Notes under the pieces: model-generated | What the model saw: the letters and a program-made list of their open reading frames with translations, nothing else | Database searches by the model: none | What the model was told of the DNA's origin: nothing | From: Longimicrobium sp. | Lineage (GTDB): Bacteria > Gemmatimonadota > Gemmatimonadetes > Longimicrobiales > Longimicrobiaceae | Length of the DNA: 64,000 nucleotides | Reading direction: 5' to 3' | NCBI GenBank assembly: GCA_036389135.1 | Contig: DASVQP010000041.1 | Span: 1 to 64,000, forward strand | Program-made: the position numbers and the translations under genes | Part shown: positions 24,204-32,539 of the stretch, in pieces | Layout: every line of letters starts with the position of its first letter | Position numbering within the stretch: the stretch's first letter is position 1

Positions 24204-26812
24204 GCGGATGCCTCCGCGAGCGGCGCCTCTTCCGTCACCGCGAGGATGCGCCCCGCCTCGGCGGCGACCTCCTCCAGCGGGCCGGCGAGGATCACGACGT
24301 CACCGCCGTCGCGCAGCAGGCGGACCTCGGCGCCGGGGGTGACGTCGCCCGCGATGATCATCCGCGACAGGTCGGAGAGGACGACGCGCTCGATGGTGCG
24401 CTCGACGGGGCGGGCGCCGTACGCGGGATCGTAGGCCAGCTCCGCGAGCAGGGCGACGGCGGCGTCGTCCGCGGCGAGGGCGGCGCCGTGGTGCTCGCGA
24501 AGCCGCGCGGCGACGCCGTCCAGGTGCATGCGGACGATGCGCTGCAGCGTGTCCATCTCGAGCGAGTCGAAGGGGATCACGCCGCCGATGCGGTTGAAGA
24601 GCTCGGGGCGGAGCGACGACTGCACGGCCTGCAGGATGATGCGCTTGCGCTCGTCCGCGTCGTCGGTGGCGGCGTTGGCCTCGCGCACGCCCAGGTTGGA
24701 GGTGAGGAGGACGATGGTGTGCGTGAAATCGCAGAAGCGGCCCTGCGCGTCGGTCAGGCGCCCCTCGTCCAGCACGCCCAGCAGGATGTCGATGACCTCC
24801 GGGTGCGCCTTCTCGATCTCGTCGAAGAGGACGACGGAGTGCGGCGAGCGGCGCACCTGCTCGGTGAGGTAGCCGCCCTGCTCGGAGCCCACCAGCCCCG
24901 GCCGCGAGCCGATCAGTCCCGAGACGGAGTGCGAGTCCTTGTATTCCGCCATGTCGATGCGGATCAGCGCGCCGTCGTCGTCAAAGAGCGCGGCGGCGAG
25001 CGCCTTGGCTAGCTCCGTCTTCCCGACGCCGGTGGGCCCCACGAAGAGAAACGACGCAGGCTTCTGCTTGCGGCGCAGCTCGCCGCGCATGCGGCGCGCG
25101 GCGTCGGCCACGGCGAGCACGGCGTCGCGCTGCCCCACGACGCGGGCGCCGAGGCGGTCTTCCAGGTGAAGGAGTCGCTCGCGCTCGCTCTCCATCATCC
25201 GCGCGACGGGGATGCGGGCGCGGCGCGCGACGACCTCCGCCACGTCCGCGGGGCCAACTTCGCGCGAGACGAGCGTCCCCGCGGCGGCGTGGCGGGCTTC
25301 CAGGTCGGTCTTCTGCTCCAGCAGGTACTTCAGCGTGCCGTAGCGGAGCTCGGCGGCGCGGGCCACGTCGCCGCGCGCGACGGCCACGTCCAGCTCCGCG
25401 CGCGCGGTGGCGGCGGCCGAGCGCGTGGCGGCGAGCGCGGTGGCGGTCTCACGCTCTTCGTGCCAGCGCGCGGCGAGGGCGTCCAACTCCGCGGTGCGGT
25501 TGGCGATCTCGTGCGCCAGGGCGGGCGCGTCGGCTTCGGAGGCGGTTTCCAGGCGGCGGCGCAGGCGGGCCAGGTCGCGGTCGCGGGTGTCGATCTCCTC
25601 CGGGCGCGACTCGGTCTGCATGCGGATGCGCGCGGCGGCCTCGTCCAGCACGTCGAACGCCTTGTCGGGGAAGAAGCGGTCGCGCAGGTGGCGGCGCGCC
25701 AGGCGGACGGTGGCGTCCAGCGCGGCGCCGGTGATGGTGACGCCGTGGTGCGACTCGTAGTGGCCGCGCGCGCCGCGCAGCATCGCCAGCATCGATTCGT
25801 CGTCCGGCTCGTCCACGGGGATGCGCTCGAAGCGGCGCGCCAGGGCACCGTCGCGCTCGATCCGTTCGCGGTACTCGTCGTGGGTCGTGGCGCCGATGCA
25901 GCGCAGCTCGCCGCGCGAGAGGGCGGGCTTCAGCAGGTTCGCGGCGTCCATCCCCCCCGCCCCGCCCCCCGCGCCCACCAGCGTGTGCAGCTCGTCCAGG
26001 AAGAGGACGACGTCGCGCGCCTCCCGCGCCTCGTCAACGACGGCCTTGAGGCGCTCTTCGAACTCGCCTCGGTACTTGGCGCCGGCCACGAGCCCCGCCA
26101 GGTCCAGCGCCAGGAGCCGCGTGCCGCGCAGAGAATCCGGCACGTCGCCGGCGGCGATGCGCTGGGCGAGGCCCTCCACGATCGCCGTTTTGCCGGTGCC
26201 GGGATCGCCTACCAGCACGGGGTTGTTCTTGGTGCGGCGCAGGAGTGTCTGCGCCAGGCTGCGCGTTTCCGCGTCGCGCCCGACGACGGGCGGAAGCTTC
26301 CCCTCGCGCGCCGCGGCGGTCAGGTCGCGTGAGAAGCGCCCGAGGGCGCCTGTGGGGATGACGTCGCCCCCGGCGGGCTGCATGAACTCGGGGGAGTCGA
26401 GCGCGGCGGCGATGCGCTCCGGCGTCCACCCGCTGTCGCGCAGCGGCGCGGCGAGGGGGCCGTCGGCGGCGGCGTGGGCCACTTCCAGCGGCCCCACGGT
26501 GTGGCCGCCGCGCCGGTCCGCCAGCGCGTAGGCGGAGTCGAGCAGGTCGCGGAGGGCGCGCCCGGCGATGGGCTGCCGCCCCGGCTCCAGCCTCACGCCG
26601 TCCGCGCCGGCGGAGGCGCGCTCCACGGCGTTGCGGGCGGCCGCGGCGTTCAGGGCCAGGCGCGGCGCCAGGTGCCCGAGCGCGCCGCCCGCATCCAGCA
26701 GCGTCGCCAGCAGGTGCGCGGGCTGGATGTACGCGCTCCCGGCGCGGGCCGCGACGCCCCGCGCTCCCTCCAGCGCGGCGGAGAGGTCCATCGACAGTCG
26801 GTTCAGGTCCAT
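24200..26812 (-). CDS. clpV: ClpV (TssH) sheath-recycling AAA+ ATPase
   Basis: This protein is 870 aa from the ATG at 26812. Residues 1-140 form a Clp-N domain ([29 protein letters not shown]). D1 has Walker A GDPGTGKT (202-209), Walker [16 protein letters not shown] and the sensor [12 protein letters not shown] short M-domain coiled coil spans 405-510 (Ala/Arg/Glu-rich). D2 has Walker A GPTGVGKT (592-599) and [15 protein letters not shown]-domain sequence and context next to tssK identify ClpV rather than ClpB. It disassembles contracted TssBC sheaths. It begins 2 nt after the tssK stop and overlaps the next gene by 4 nt, placing it in a coupled block. Confidence 0.92.
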   Translation of the reverse strand: MDLNRLSMDLSAALEGARGVAARAGSAYIQPAHLLATLLDAGGALGHLAPRLALNAAAARNAVERASAGADGVRLEPGRQPIAGRALRDLLDSAYALADRRGGHTVGPLEVAHAAADGPLAAPLRDSGWTPERIAAALDSPEFMQPAGGDVIPTGALGRFSRDLTAAAREGKLPPVVGRDAETRSLAQTLLRRTKNNPVLVGDPGTGKTAIVEGLAQRIAAGDVPDSLRGTRLLALDLAGLVAGAKYRGEFEERLKAVVDEAREARDVVLFLDELHTLVGAGGGAGGMDAANLLKPALSRGELRCIGATTHDEYRERIERDGALARRFERIPVDEPDDESMLAMLRGARGHYESHHGVTITGAALDATVRLARRHLRDRFFPDKAFDVLDEAAARIRMQTESRPEEIDTRDRDLARLRRRLETASEADAPALAHEIANRTAELDALAARWHEERETATALAATRSAAATARAELDVAVARGDVARAAELRYGTLKYLLEQKTDLEARHAAAGTLVSREVGPADVAEVVARRARIPVARMMESERERLLHLEDRLGARVVGQRDAVLAVADAARRMRGELRRKQKPASFLFVGPTGVGKTELAKALAAALFDDDGALIRIDMAEYKDSHSVSGLIGSRPGLVGSEQGGYLTEQVRRSPHSVVLFDEIEKAHPEVIDILLGVLDEGRLTDAQGRFCDFTHTIVLLTSNLGVREANAATDDADERKRIILQAVQSSLRPELFNRIGGVIPFDSLEMDTLQRIVRMHLDGVAARLREHHGAALAADDAAVALLAELAYDPAYGARPVERTIERVVLSDLSRMIIAGDVTPGAEVRLLRDGGDVVILAGPLEEVAAEAGRILAVTEEAPLAEASA

Positions 26813-26814
26813 GG

Positions 26815-28446
26815 TCACGGCCTGGAGCGGCGCAGCTTGATGCGCGGCGCGCGAAAGGTGGGCTCGGCCTCGTCTACGAGATCGGGGCCGGCGGGGAGGA
26901 GGACGGGCGCGGGCGCTTCGACGGGGACGGCGGGCGGTGCGGCGATGGTCTCGGCGGCCAGCCCCAGGCGGCGCTGAAAGAGGACGGCGCCGCGCACGCG
27001 GTGGCCCGGGTGCACCGTCACCTGGAGCCCCGAGAGCGTGGCGATCTCGGGCGGAGTGTCGAAGTTGACGGCGAAGTTGCGCTGGCCGGCGACCTCGCAG
27101 TACGCCGTGCGCGAGATCGGCCTGCCGGGGCCGGAGGCGGAGTTGACGCGCAGGTCCACCCACAGCTCCTCGCCCACCTGCCAGCTGGAGATCCCCTGCG
27201 GATCGCCCAGCAGCACCACGCGGTACTCGTGGCGCCCGGTGAGCGACATCTGCGAGAAGACGAAGGTGAGCAGGTCGCCCTCGCGCTGCGGGTGTCCCGG
27301 CGTGGCGACGGCCATGTAGAAGTGGTCGCCGTCGCGGTCCAGCAGGAAGCGGAGCGAGTCCACCGAGCGGTTGACGCGGTAGTCGACGTACTTCCCTTCC
27401 AGCGCCTGACACAGGTCGGCCAGTCTCACCAGTGTGGCGTCCGCGCGCGCCACCGACTCGCGCAGGTCCGCGCGCGGCGAGATCTGGCGCTGGGCCGCGA
27501 GGGAGTTGCGCTCTTCCTCCAGCAGCACGGCGTACGACGCGTCGGTGCCGGCCAGCGTGGTGAAGAAGAGCTGCGTGGCGGCCGAGAGGTCGAGCGCGAG
27601 CGCCACGCGGCGGCCGGCGCGGTCGATCTCGCGAAAGAGGCGCGCGGGGGCGAGGGCGGGGTCCATCGTCTCGTACGCGCAGCCGTCCAGCGCGAGAACC
27701 GCGCGCTCCACGAAGGCGAGCACGTCCAGGTCGGTGCGCGTGTCCACGCCGCGCCGCGCCACCTGGTCCACGTAGCGCGCCACCATGCGGTGGAGCTGCG
27801 CGAACCTGCCGGAGAGGTGCACCACCTCCGCGTGGATGCGCGCCCACGCCGAATACAGCGCGGAGTGCGCCGCCACGCTGACGCACGGGGGGATGAAGGC
27901 GCCGTCCACCTCGAAGTGCAGCGTCTCGGCCGCGCGGCGGATGCGGCCCACGACGAGCGAGCTGACCGCCTCGTCCGCCTCGGCGCCCAGGAGGAGCTGG
28001 ACGCACGGGCGGCGGGCGGCGGCCTGGTTGGGGTTGGCGGCGTCGCGCCCGATGCTCTCCGGGTCCGCCTCGCGCTCGCCGGTGACGTTCAGGTAGACGA
28101 GGAGCTCGGTGGCGCCGGCCAGCTCGCCGCGCGCGAAGTCGCCGCTCACCACGCTGCCGCGGTCCACCTCCACCGGCTCGCCGTCCGGCGTGATGCCGCG
28201 CGCCTGCACCACGGAGACGCGCACGGTGGCGCCGTCGTCGCTGACTTCCACGTGCGGGTCGCAGGTGCCGAGGACGCGGTGCGCGCCGTCCACCCGCACG
28301 CCGCCCCCCACCAGCCCGCTCCCCGGCGTGCAGTAGCGGAGGAGCCACCCGAAGGTGCCCTCCACGAAGTCGTCCTGCCGCCGGAAGTGGTCGGGGGTCA
28401 GCAGCATCCCCGTGGTCCAGTTGACCGACTTCAGCCCGTCGCGCAC
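26815..28446 (-). CDS. tssK: TssK baseplate-to-membrane adaptor
   Basis: The predicted protein is 543 aa from a GTG at 28446, preceded at about 8 nt by GAGGGG. A GTG 6 nt upstream is an alternative, and longer readings run into repeat DNA. The N-terminus VNWTTGMLLTPDHFRRQDDFVEG is the TssK hallmark (W-x-x-GM-L-x-P-x-HF). The shoulder domain, helical bundle (residues about 220-370) and C-terminal head (DHFYMAVATPG ... QVTVHPGHRV) follow. In other T6SSs the head binds TssL/TssM. A Pro-rich C-terminal tail of about 45 residues is an addition. Its presence makes a T6SS, rather than an extracellular injection system, the right call. Confidence 0.9.
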   Translation of the reverse strand: MRDGLKSVNWTTGMLLTPDHFRRQDDFVEGTFGWLLRYCTPGSGLVGGGVRVDGAHRVLGTCDPHVEVSDDGATVRVSVVQARGITPDGEPVEVDRGSVVSGDFARGELAGATELLVYLNVTGEREADPESIGRDAANPNQAAARRPCVQLLLGAEADEAVSSLVVGRIRRAAETLHFEVDGAFIPPCVSVAAHSALYSAWARIHAEVVHLSGRFAQLHRMVARYVDQVARRGVDTRTDLDVLAFVERAVLALDGCAYETMDPALAPARLFREIDRAGRRVALALDLSAATQLFFTTLAGTDASYAVLLEEERNSLAAQRQISPRADLRESVARADATLVRLADLCQALEGKYVDYRVNRSVDSLRFLLDRDGDHFYMAVATPGHPQREGDLLTFVFSQMSLTGRHEYRVVLLGDPQGISSWQVGEELWVDLRVNSASGPGRPISRTAYCEVAGQRNFAVNFDTPPEIATLSGLQVTVHPGHRVRGAVLFQRRLGLAAETIAAPPAVPVEAPAPVLLPAGPDLVDEAEPTFRAPRIKLRRSRP

Positions 28447-28503
28447 GCTCACACCCCCTCGCGTCTCGTGTCGTCCCCCCGACGTGGAGGGCCTACAAAC
28501 GAG

Positions 28504-28540
28504 ATACCCCGGATCCGCGCGTCGGGCGGTTCCGGGGTAT
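28504..28540. repeat. 10-bp inverted repeat upstream of tssK
   Basis: ATACCCCGGA (28504-28513) and TCCGGGGTAT (28531-28540) form a perfect stem with a 17-nt loop, about 60 nt before the tssK start. GAGATACCCCGGATC recurs at 31711-31725, about 40 nt before tssF. Confidence 0.6.
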
Positions 28541-28610
28541 TTCGGTTCGAGCTGTGGCTCCTCGGTGGCGCTCAAACGGAAGTGCTGAGTCCTGAGCGAC
28601 TGCGGCGAAC

Positions 28611-29040
28611 CACCAACTTCCTGAACGAAGCGCTGCGCCGCGCCTTGGCCTTCGCAGGCATGTGGCGCGGAGTGAAGGAGACGGGCTCAGGCCACCGCAC
28701 CGCCCCGTCCCATGTTCGGATGCAAATACGCGGACTTGCCTCTGGTACCATTTCGACAGAAGTCTCGTGCAATCTCAAAGGATCAAGGTGTCACGCAAAG
28801 GCGCTAAGACGCGAAGGAATGACACGGAAGTTCTTTCTTTGCGCCTTCGCGCCTTCGCGTGAGACCATTTCTTTCGATGCACACGGATTCGCAAGAAACG
28901 GCATGATCACGTAGATCCGCTCGCAAAACCTGCCGAACATTGGATGGATCCAAGTGCGCGGCAGCGCCCGTCTCCTTCACTCCGCGCCAGAGATCCGTTC
29001 AGGGCAGGTACAGTGAGGCGCTCCGTTCAGGAAGTGGATG
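28611..29040. mobile_element. MITE-like element with about 75-bp imperfect terminal inverted repeats
   Basis: The left end (28611-28686, with ACTTCCTGAACG ... GGCGCGGAGTGAAGGAGACG) reappears inverted at 28966-29040 (CGTCTCCTTCACTCCGCGCC ... CGTTCAGGAAGT). The 280 bp between has no gene and holds a CACGCAAAGGCG/CGCCTTCGCGTGAG hairpin (28790-28863) of a dispersed family. It separates tssG from tssK and accounts for this 600-nt gene-free stretch. No transposase or clear target duplication is visible. Confidence 0.6.
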
Positions 29041-29043
29041 GGT

Positions 29044-29955
29044 CTATGGACGGGGTGAGGACGCGCACACAGATCCGCCGAGGTAGCAGTTCACGCCGAG
29101 GACAGGTGGCTCGTGGCCGTCGCCGAGGCGGGAGCCGGTGCGGGGGTCGCCAACCGTCCATCGCTCCTCCACATGGGAGAGGTGCGTGGGGAGGACCAGG
29201 CGGTAGAGAGCGTCCCGCTGCGCGCGGCGCGAGGGGCTGGTGTGCTCCAGGTAAGCGGAAAGCGGGATGGGGCCGACGCGTACTTCGAGGGCGGACTCGT
29301 CTGCCATCGGGCCGGCGAGAACCGTGTCTACACCCAGCCGCGCGTTCTCGCCGCCGAGGCGAGTCGCTGCTCCACTGCCAGCTTGCGAGGGGGCGCTGAC
29401 GATGCGGACCTCGGCAACGGGGAGGTCGAAGACGACCGCGAGGGCGAGGGGGACGGCTTCGGGGCGGCCGGCGACGCGGTGGAGCGTGGGGAGGAGGCGC
29501 GCGACGGAGTACCAGAGCGCGCGCGGCCAAGCGGCGGCGGAGAGGCCAAAGATCTCCTCGATCCAGCGCAGCGCGGCTACCGGATCGTCGCGGCGCAGCG
29601 CCAGGAAGCCGCCCGCGCGGCGGATGAAGATCCCCAGCTTGAGGACGGGGTTGTCCGCGAGAGCGAGGAGGCGGTCCGTGCGCAGCTCGTCGTCGGGGGC
29701 GTCGCGCAGGGGGAATGGCAGCGTGTCCAGCGCCCCCGCCCCGCCCACTGCCAGCACCACGCGCGTGCGGCCGGTGATGGCGGTGCCGGGCGCGGGGTCC
29801 TGCCGCGCCACCACCCCCGCCGCCCACCCGGGGCCGGCGCTCTCCACCACGATCCGCTCCGCGTCCACGCCGAGGTGGAGGAGCGAGGCGACGGCGGCAT
29901 CCACCCGCTGGCGGATGCCGCGTCGGGGGCGGCAGAGATCCGGCATCACGCTCAT
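29044..29955 (-). CDS. tssG: TssG baseplate protein with N-terminal PASTA-like domain
   Basis: This 303-aa protein overlaps the tssF stop by 4 nt (ATGA). Residues about 80-295 fit TssG: helical RWIEEIFGLSAAAWPRAL, then VPLALAVVFDLPVAEVRIV, ENARLGVDTVLAGPMADESALEVRVGPI, and a C-terminal WTVGDPRTGSRLGD ... PVLGVNCYLGG. The usual N-terminal FDFFQ-type start of TssG is absent. Instead residues 32-71 read like a PASTA repeat (GWAAGVVARQDPAPGTAITG followed by a VVLAVG strand). TssG with TssF builds the wedge of the cytoplasmic baseplate. The MITE-like element begins 3 nt beyond its stop, so the native C-terminus or downstream transcription may be affected. Confidence 0.78.
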   Translation of the reverse strand: MSVMPDLCRPRRGIRQRVDAAVASLLHLGVDAERIVVESAGPGWAAGVVARQDPAPGTAITGRTRVVLAVGGAGALDTLPFPLRDAPDDELRTDRLLALADNPVLKLGIFIRRAGGFLALRRDDPVAALRWIEEIFGLSAAAWPRALWYSVARLLPTLHRVAGRPEAVPLALAVVFDLPVAEVRIVSAPSQAGSGAATRLGGENARLGVDTVLAGPMADESALEVRVGPIPLSAYLEHTSPSRRAQRDALYRLVLPTHLSHVEERWTVGDPRTGSRLGDGHEPPVLGVNCYLGGSVCASSPRP

Positions 29956-31673
29956 CGGTCGCCCCAGCCGAGCTCGACGGCCACGCGCACCTGCTGGCCC
30001 AGGATGGCGCGCTCCTGAAGGTGGCGCTGGAGCTGGCTGCGCAGGCGGATCACCTCGGCTTCGGGGTCCGCGAAGTCGGCGGGGTCCACGAAGGCGGTGA
30101 CGACTTCGACGCGGCGGAGGGCTCCATCGTGCAGCTCGGAGCCGCCCTCGACGCGGACGGAGCGCACGCGCGGCTCAAAGGCGCGCGTCGCCACCTCCAC
30201 GTCGGCCGCGGTCACCACGCGCTCGCGGGTGCGCAGGAGCTCGGCGAAGCGGGTGCGGGCGGGGGCGAACGGGGGCGGGGCGCATCCACCGCGCGTCACC
30301 GTGAGGTTGGTGACCTGCGCGGTGGCGTTGGAGAGCGAGGAGCCGATGCGGCGCAGGTCGCCGCCCTCCATCCCATTGGCGCGGTCCGCGTCGCAGAAGA
30401 GGAGGCGCGCCATCGCGTAGCCGTCCATGCGCCCGGTGGGTCCGCGCGCGGGCCTGAACTCCAGCTCGCCCGCGCGATAGCGGTAGCGCCCGTGCGTGAG
30501 CGGCGCCGTCACCTCGGACTCCTCGGCGTACGGCGTCCCCGCCTCGCCGATGACGCTGAGGATGCCCATGACGTGACGGTCGGCGTGGCCCTCGGGCGCG
30601 AGCGTGACCACGCGGGCGGCGCGGTCGAAGAGGACCTGCTCGTTCCACACCTCCACGTTGGAGGCGGTGACGCAGTTGACGACCACGCGCTGCACCGCGT
30701 CCGCCACTCCCTCCACGCCGGCGGGAAGCGGGACGCGCACCCACGCCAGCGGCTCGTCGAGCGCGGCGGCGTGGCCCTCGGGGAGGAGGCGGCGCGCGGC
30801 GTCGTCCATCCCCGCGGGCATGGTGCAGAGCGCGCGGCGCTCGGGCGGGACGTGGGGGAAGATCCAGAGCTGCCCACCGTACACGCCGTCGTCCAGGCGC
30901 AGCACGCGCGACAGGGCGTCGTCCGGGGCGTCGTCGGGAGCGGGATCATCGAGCCACGACAGGCGCTGCACCCCACCGCGACCGGGTCGCCCGCGCAGCA
31001 TCCCCTCCTCCCACACGCACCCGGCGTCATCCAGGAGCTGCCAAGGGCTGCGCGCCAGCGCCGCGGCGACGGCGGGGCTGTCGGCCGAGATGTCGACGTA
31101 CAGGCCCATGCCGCCCAGGTGCTGCGCGTCGGCCCGGAAGGCGAGGTAGAGCGCGGGCGGGCTCTCCCAGGCGGCGAGCGAGGTGCTGCCCGGCGGCACG
31201 GGCGGGCCGCCGGGAACGCGCGCGCCCGGGACCGCGTGGAGGCGTCCGTCCTCGAACACCGCGGCGAAGACGAGCTGCGTCGGCGCGATCTCGATCGACT
31301 CGTCCGGCGCGAAGCCGACCTGCTCGCCGGTGCGCGCGGCGCCGAACAGCTCCGTCTCCGGCGTGATCCGCTCGCGCTGGTCGATGCGCGTGAAGTGCAC
31401 GACGGTCTGGGCGGGGTGGGCGAGGCGAGGCGGCATCCCCAGCACCCCCACCAGGTCGTCCAGTACCGTGGCCGGGAAGACGCTCTCCGCCTCGTCGTAC
31501 ACGCGCGCGATCTGCACCGAAAGCGTGTGGAAGAGCGTGGCGAGTACGGGATCGGGGCGCGACTGGGTGCCGTAGTGGGTGTACAGCGTTCGGTCGAACT
31601 CGCGGCGCAGCTCGCTGTTGATCTCGGATGCCGAGCGCACGGTCTGGCCGAGCACCTTGGCGGGGGTGTCCAT
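29952..31673 (-). CDS. tssF: TssF baseplate wedge protein
   Basis: This protein is 573 aa from the ATG at 31673, with MDTPAKVLGQTVRSASEINSELRREFDRTLYTHY at the N-terminus; sequence upstream of that ATG is intergenic repeat DNA. The family features are DPVLATLFHTLSVQIARVYDEAESVFP, then VLGMPPRLAHPAQTVVHF, PETELF, and the late GRYRYRAGELEFRPARGPTGRMDGYAMARLLF and WGDR C-terminus. TssF forms (TssF)2-TssG wedges with TssE and TssK at the base of the sheath. The coupling to tssG is typical of T6SS loci. Confidence 0.88.
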   Translation of the reverse strand: MDTPAKVLGQTVRSASEINSELRREFDRTLYTHYGTQSRPDPVLATLFHTLSVQIARVYDEAESVFPATVLDDLVGVLGMPPRLAHPAQTVVHFTRIDQRERITPETELFGAARTGEQVGFAPDESIEIAPTQLVFAAVFEDGRLHAVPGARVPGGPPVPPGSTSLAAWESPPALYLAFRADAQHLGGMGLYVDISADSPAVAAALARSPWQLLDDAGCVWEEGMLRGRPGRGGVQRLSWLDDPAPDDAPDDALSRVLRLDDGVYGGQLWIFPHVPPERRALCTMPAGMDDAARRLLPEGHAAALDEPLAWVRVPLPAGVEGVADAVQRVVVNCVTASNVEVWNEQVLFDRAARVVTLAPEGHADRHVMGILSVIGEAGTPYAEESEVTAPLTHGRYRYRAGELEFRPARGPTGRMDGYAMARLLFCDADRANGMEGGDLRRIGSSLSNATAQVTNLTVTRGGCAPPPFAPARTRFAELLRTRERVVTAADVEVATRAFEPRVRSVRVEGGSELHDGALRRVEVVTAFVDPADFADPEAEVIRLRSQLQRHLQERAILGQQVRVAVELGWGDR

Positions 31674-31782
31674 CGTGTTGGCTCGGGGCGGGTGGGCGCA
31701 CGGGTACAGGAGGAGATACCCCGGATCGCGTGCGGCGGGGGCCCTCACCCCCGCTCGTTCCTCGCTGCCGCAGGTTTTACCC

Positions 31783-31942
31783 GTAGGGGCGCGATTTATC
31801 GCGCCCACCCTTCGCCTGCCTTGACCGTCGTCCTACACACCCATCCCGTAGGGGCAGACCTGCGTGTCTGCCCGCCCTTGCCCTGCCCTCGACCTTTTGC
31901 GGTGCGCGCGGATGTCGTAGGGGCGGCGCCGCACGGCCGCCC
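31783..31942. repeat. three consecutive GTAGGGG...GCCC palindromic repeats
   Basis: 31783-31806 (GTAGGGGCGCGATTTATC + GCGCCC), 31848-31877 (GTAGGGGCAGACCTGCGTG + TCTGCCCGCCC) and 31917-31942 (GTAGGGGCGGCGCCGCACGG + CCGCCC) share ends but have different self-complementary middles. They lie upstream of tssF. Confidence 0.85.
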
Positions 31943-31973
31943 GTGGCTTGGGAATGCGCCACGAGGTACATCG

Positions 31974-32449
31974 CTACTGATGCGGTTCGTGATCGACACC
32001 TCGAGCTTGCCGCGCGGGAGGCGAGCAGCGGGGCCAGCGCATTCGCACTCCCGTCGGAGGATGGATCGGCTCGGGATCAAAGGTGCGCGGAAGCAGCTCC
32101 GGCTCCTCGGCCGCCAGGTAGGCCAGCATCGCCACGAGCGCGGCATTTCGGCGCAAATCGCCGAAAACGATTTTGTCGTACGTATCCCGGCTGGTGTGCC
32201 AGGTGTAGGCTTGGTAGCCCCAGCTCCGCGAGCTCAGGTTGAAGGCAGGCACCCCGCGCAAACGAACGACGCGTCGTCCGTGTTGGCGATGCTCGGCAGG
32301 CCGGGGTCCGCCAGACGGATCTCCGACGAGAAAGTCCCTGGAACAACAGACAGCCACCGCCGGAAGTACGGCCCCACCTCGGTGAACCCCTCCATGGAGA
32401 TCCCCTCGACGCGCCCGGTACCGCTGTCCTGGTTCAGCACGTGCCCCCA
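31974..32449 (-). pseudogene. C-terminal remnant of an M28-family zinc aminopeptidase, frameshifted
   Basis: The first part (about 32449-32245) reads GHVLNQDSGTGRVEGISMEGF ... NTDDASFVCAG. The second part, in the next frame, reads GVPAFNLSSRSWGYQAYTWHTSRDTYDKIVF ... LVAMLAYLAAEEPELLPRTFDP. Joined, they match the C-terminal third of secreted M28 peptidases, including the DDASF zinc-ligand segment and WHTxxDTYDK. Loss of one G in the run at about 32257 explains the frame change. The N-terminal two thirds are missing. It sits inside the T6SS region, between tssF and the zinc-ribbon gene, and has no start or ribosome site. Confidence 0.8.
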
Positions 32450-32466
32450 GCAATCTCGGGGGGCGA

Positions 32467-32516
32467 GTTGAACTCGCGGCAACAAAAGCACAAAGTCCGC
32501 CTGCGCGGACTCGGGG
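32467..32516. repeat. partial third copy of the composite palindromic repeat
   Basis: On the minus strand, CCGAGTCCGCGCAGGCGG, ACTTTGTGC and GTTGCCGCGAGTT match the right end of the elements at 20838 and 57655. It abuts the truncated 5' side of the M28 remnant. Confidence 0.65.
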
Positions 32517-32539
32517 AGTGGATCGGTGTGGGCGGCGGG

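Noticed and set aside
24200-26812. ClpB chaperone instead of ClpV
   Set aside because: The M-domain is short, the N-terminal region follows the ClpV pattern, and the gene lies 2 nt after tssK in a coupled T6SS block.
12636-31673. Reading the contractile locus as an extracellular injection system (eCIS/PVC) or phage tail
   Set aside because: tssK, tssF, tssG and a ClpV-type ATPase are present, while eCIS markers (LysM cap/tube initiator, tail fibre genes, CDC48-like ATPase) are absent.
31783-31942. CRISPR or tandem-gene interpretation of the regularly spaced palindromes upstream of tssF
   Set aside because: The units differ in their cores, are separated by unequal spacers and recur singly elsewhere in the window, fitting dispersed intergenic hairpins.
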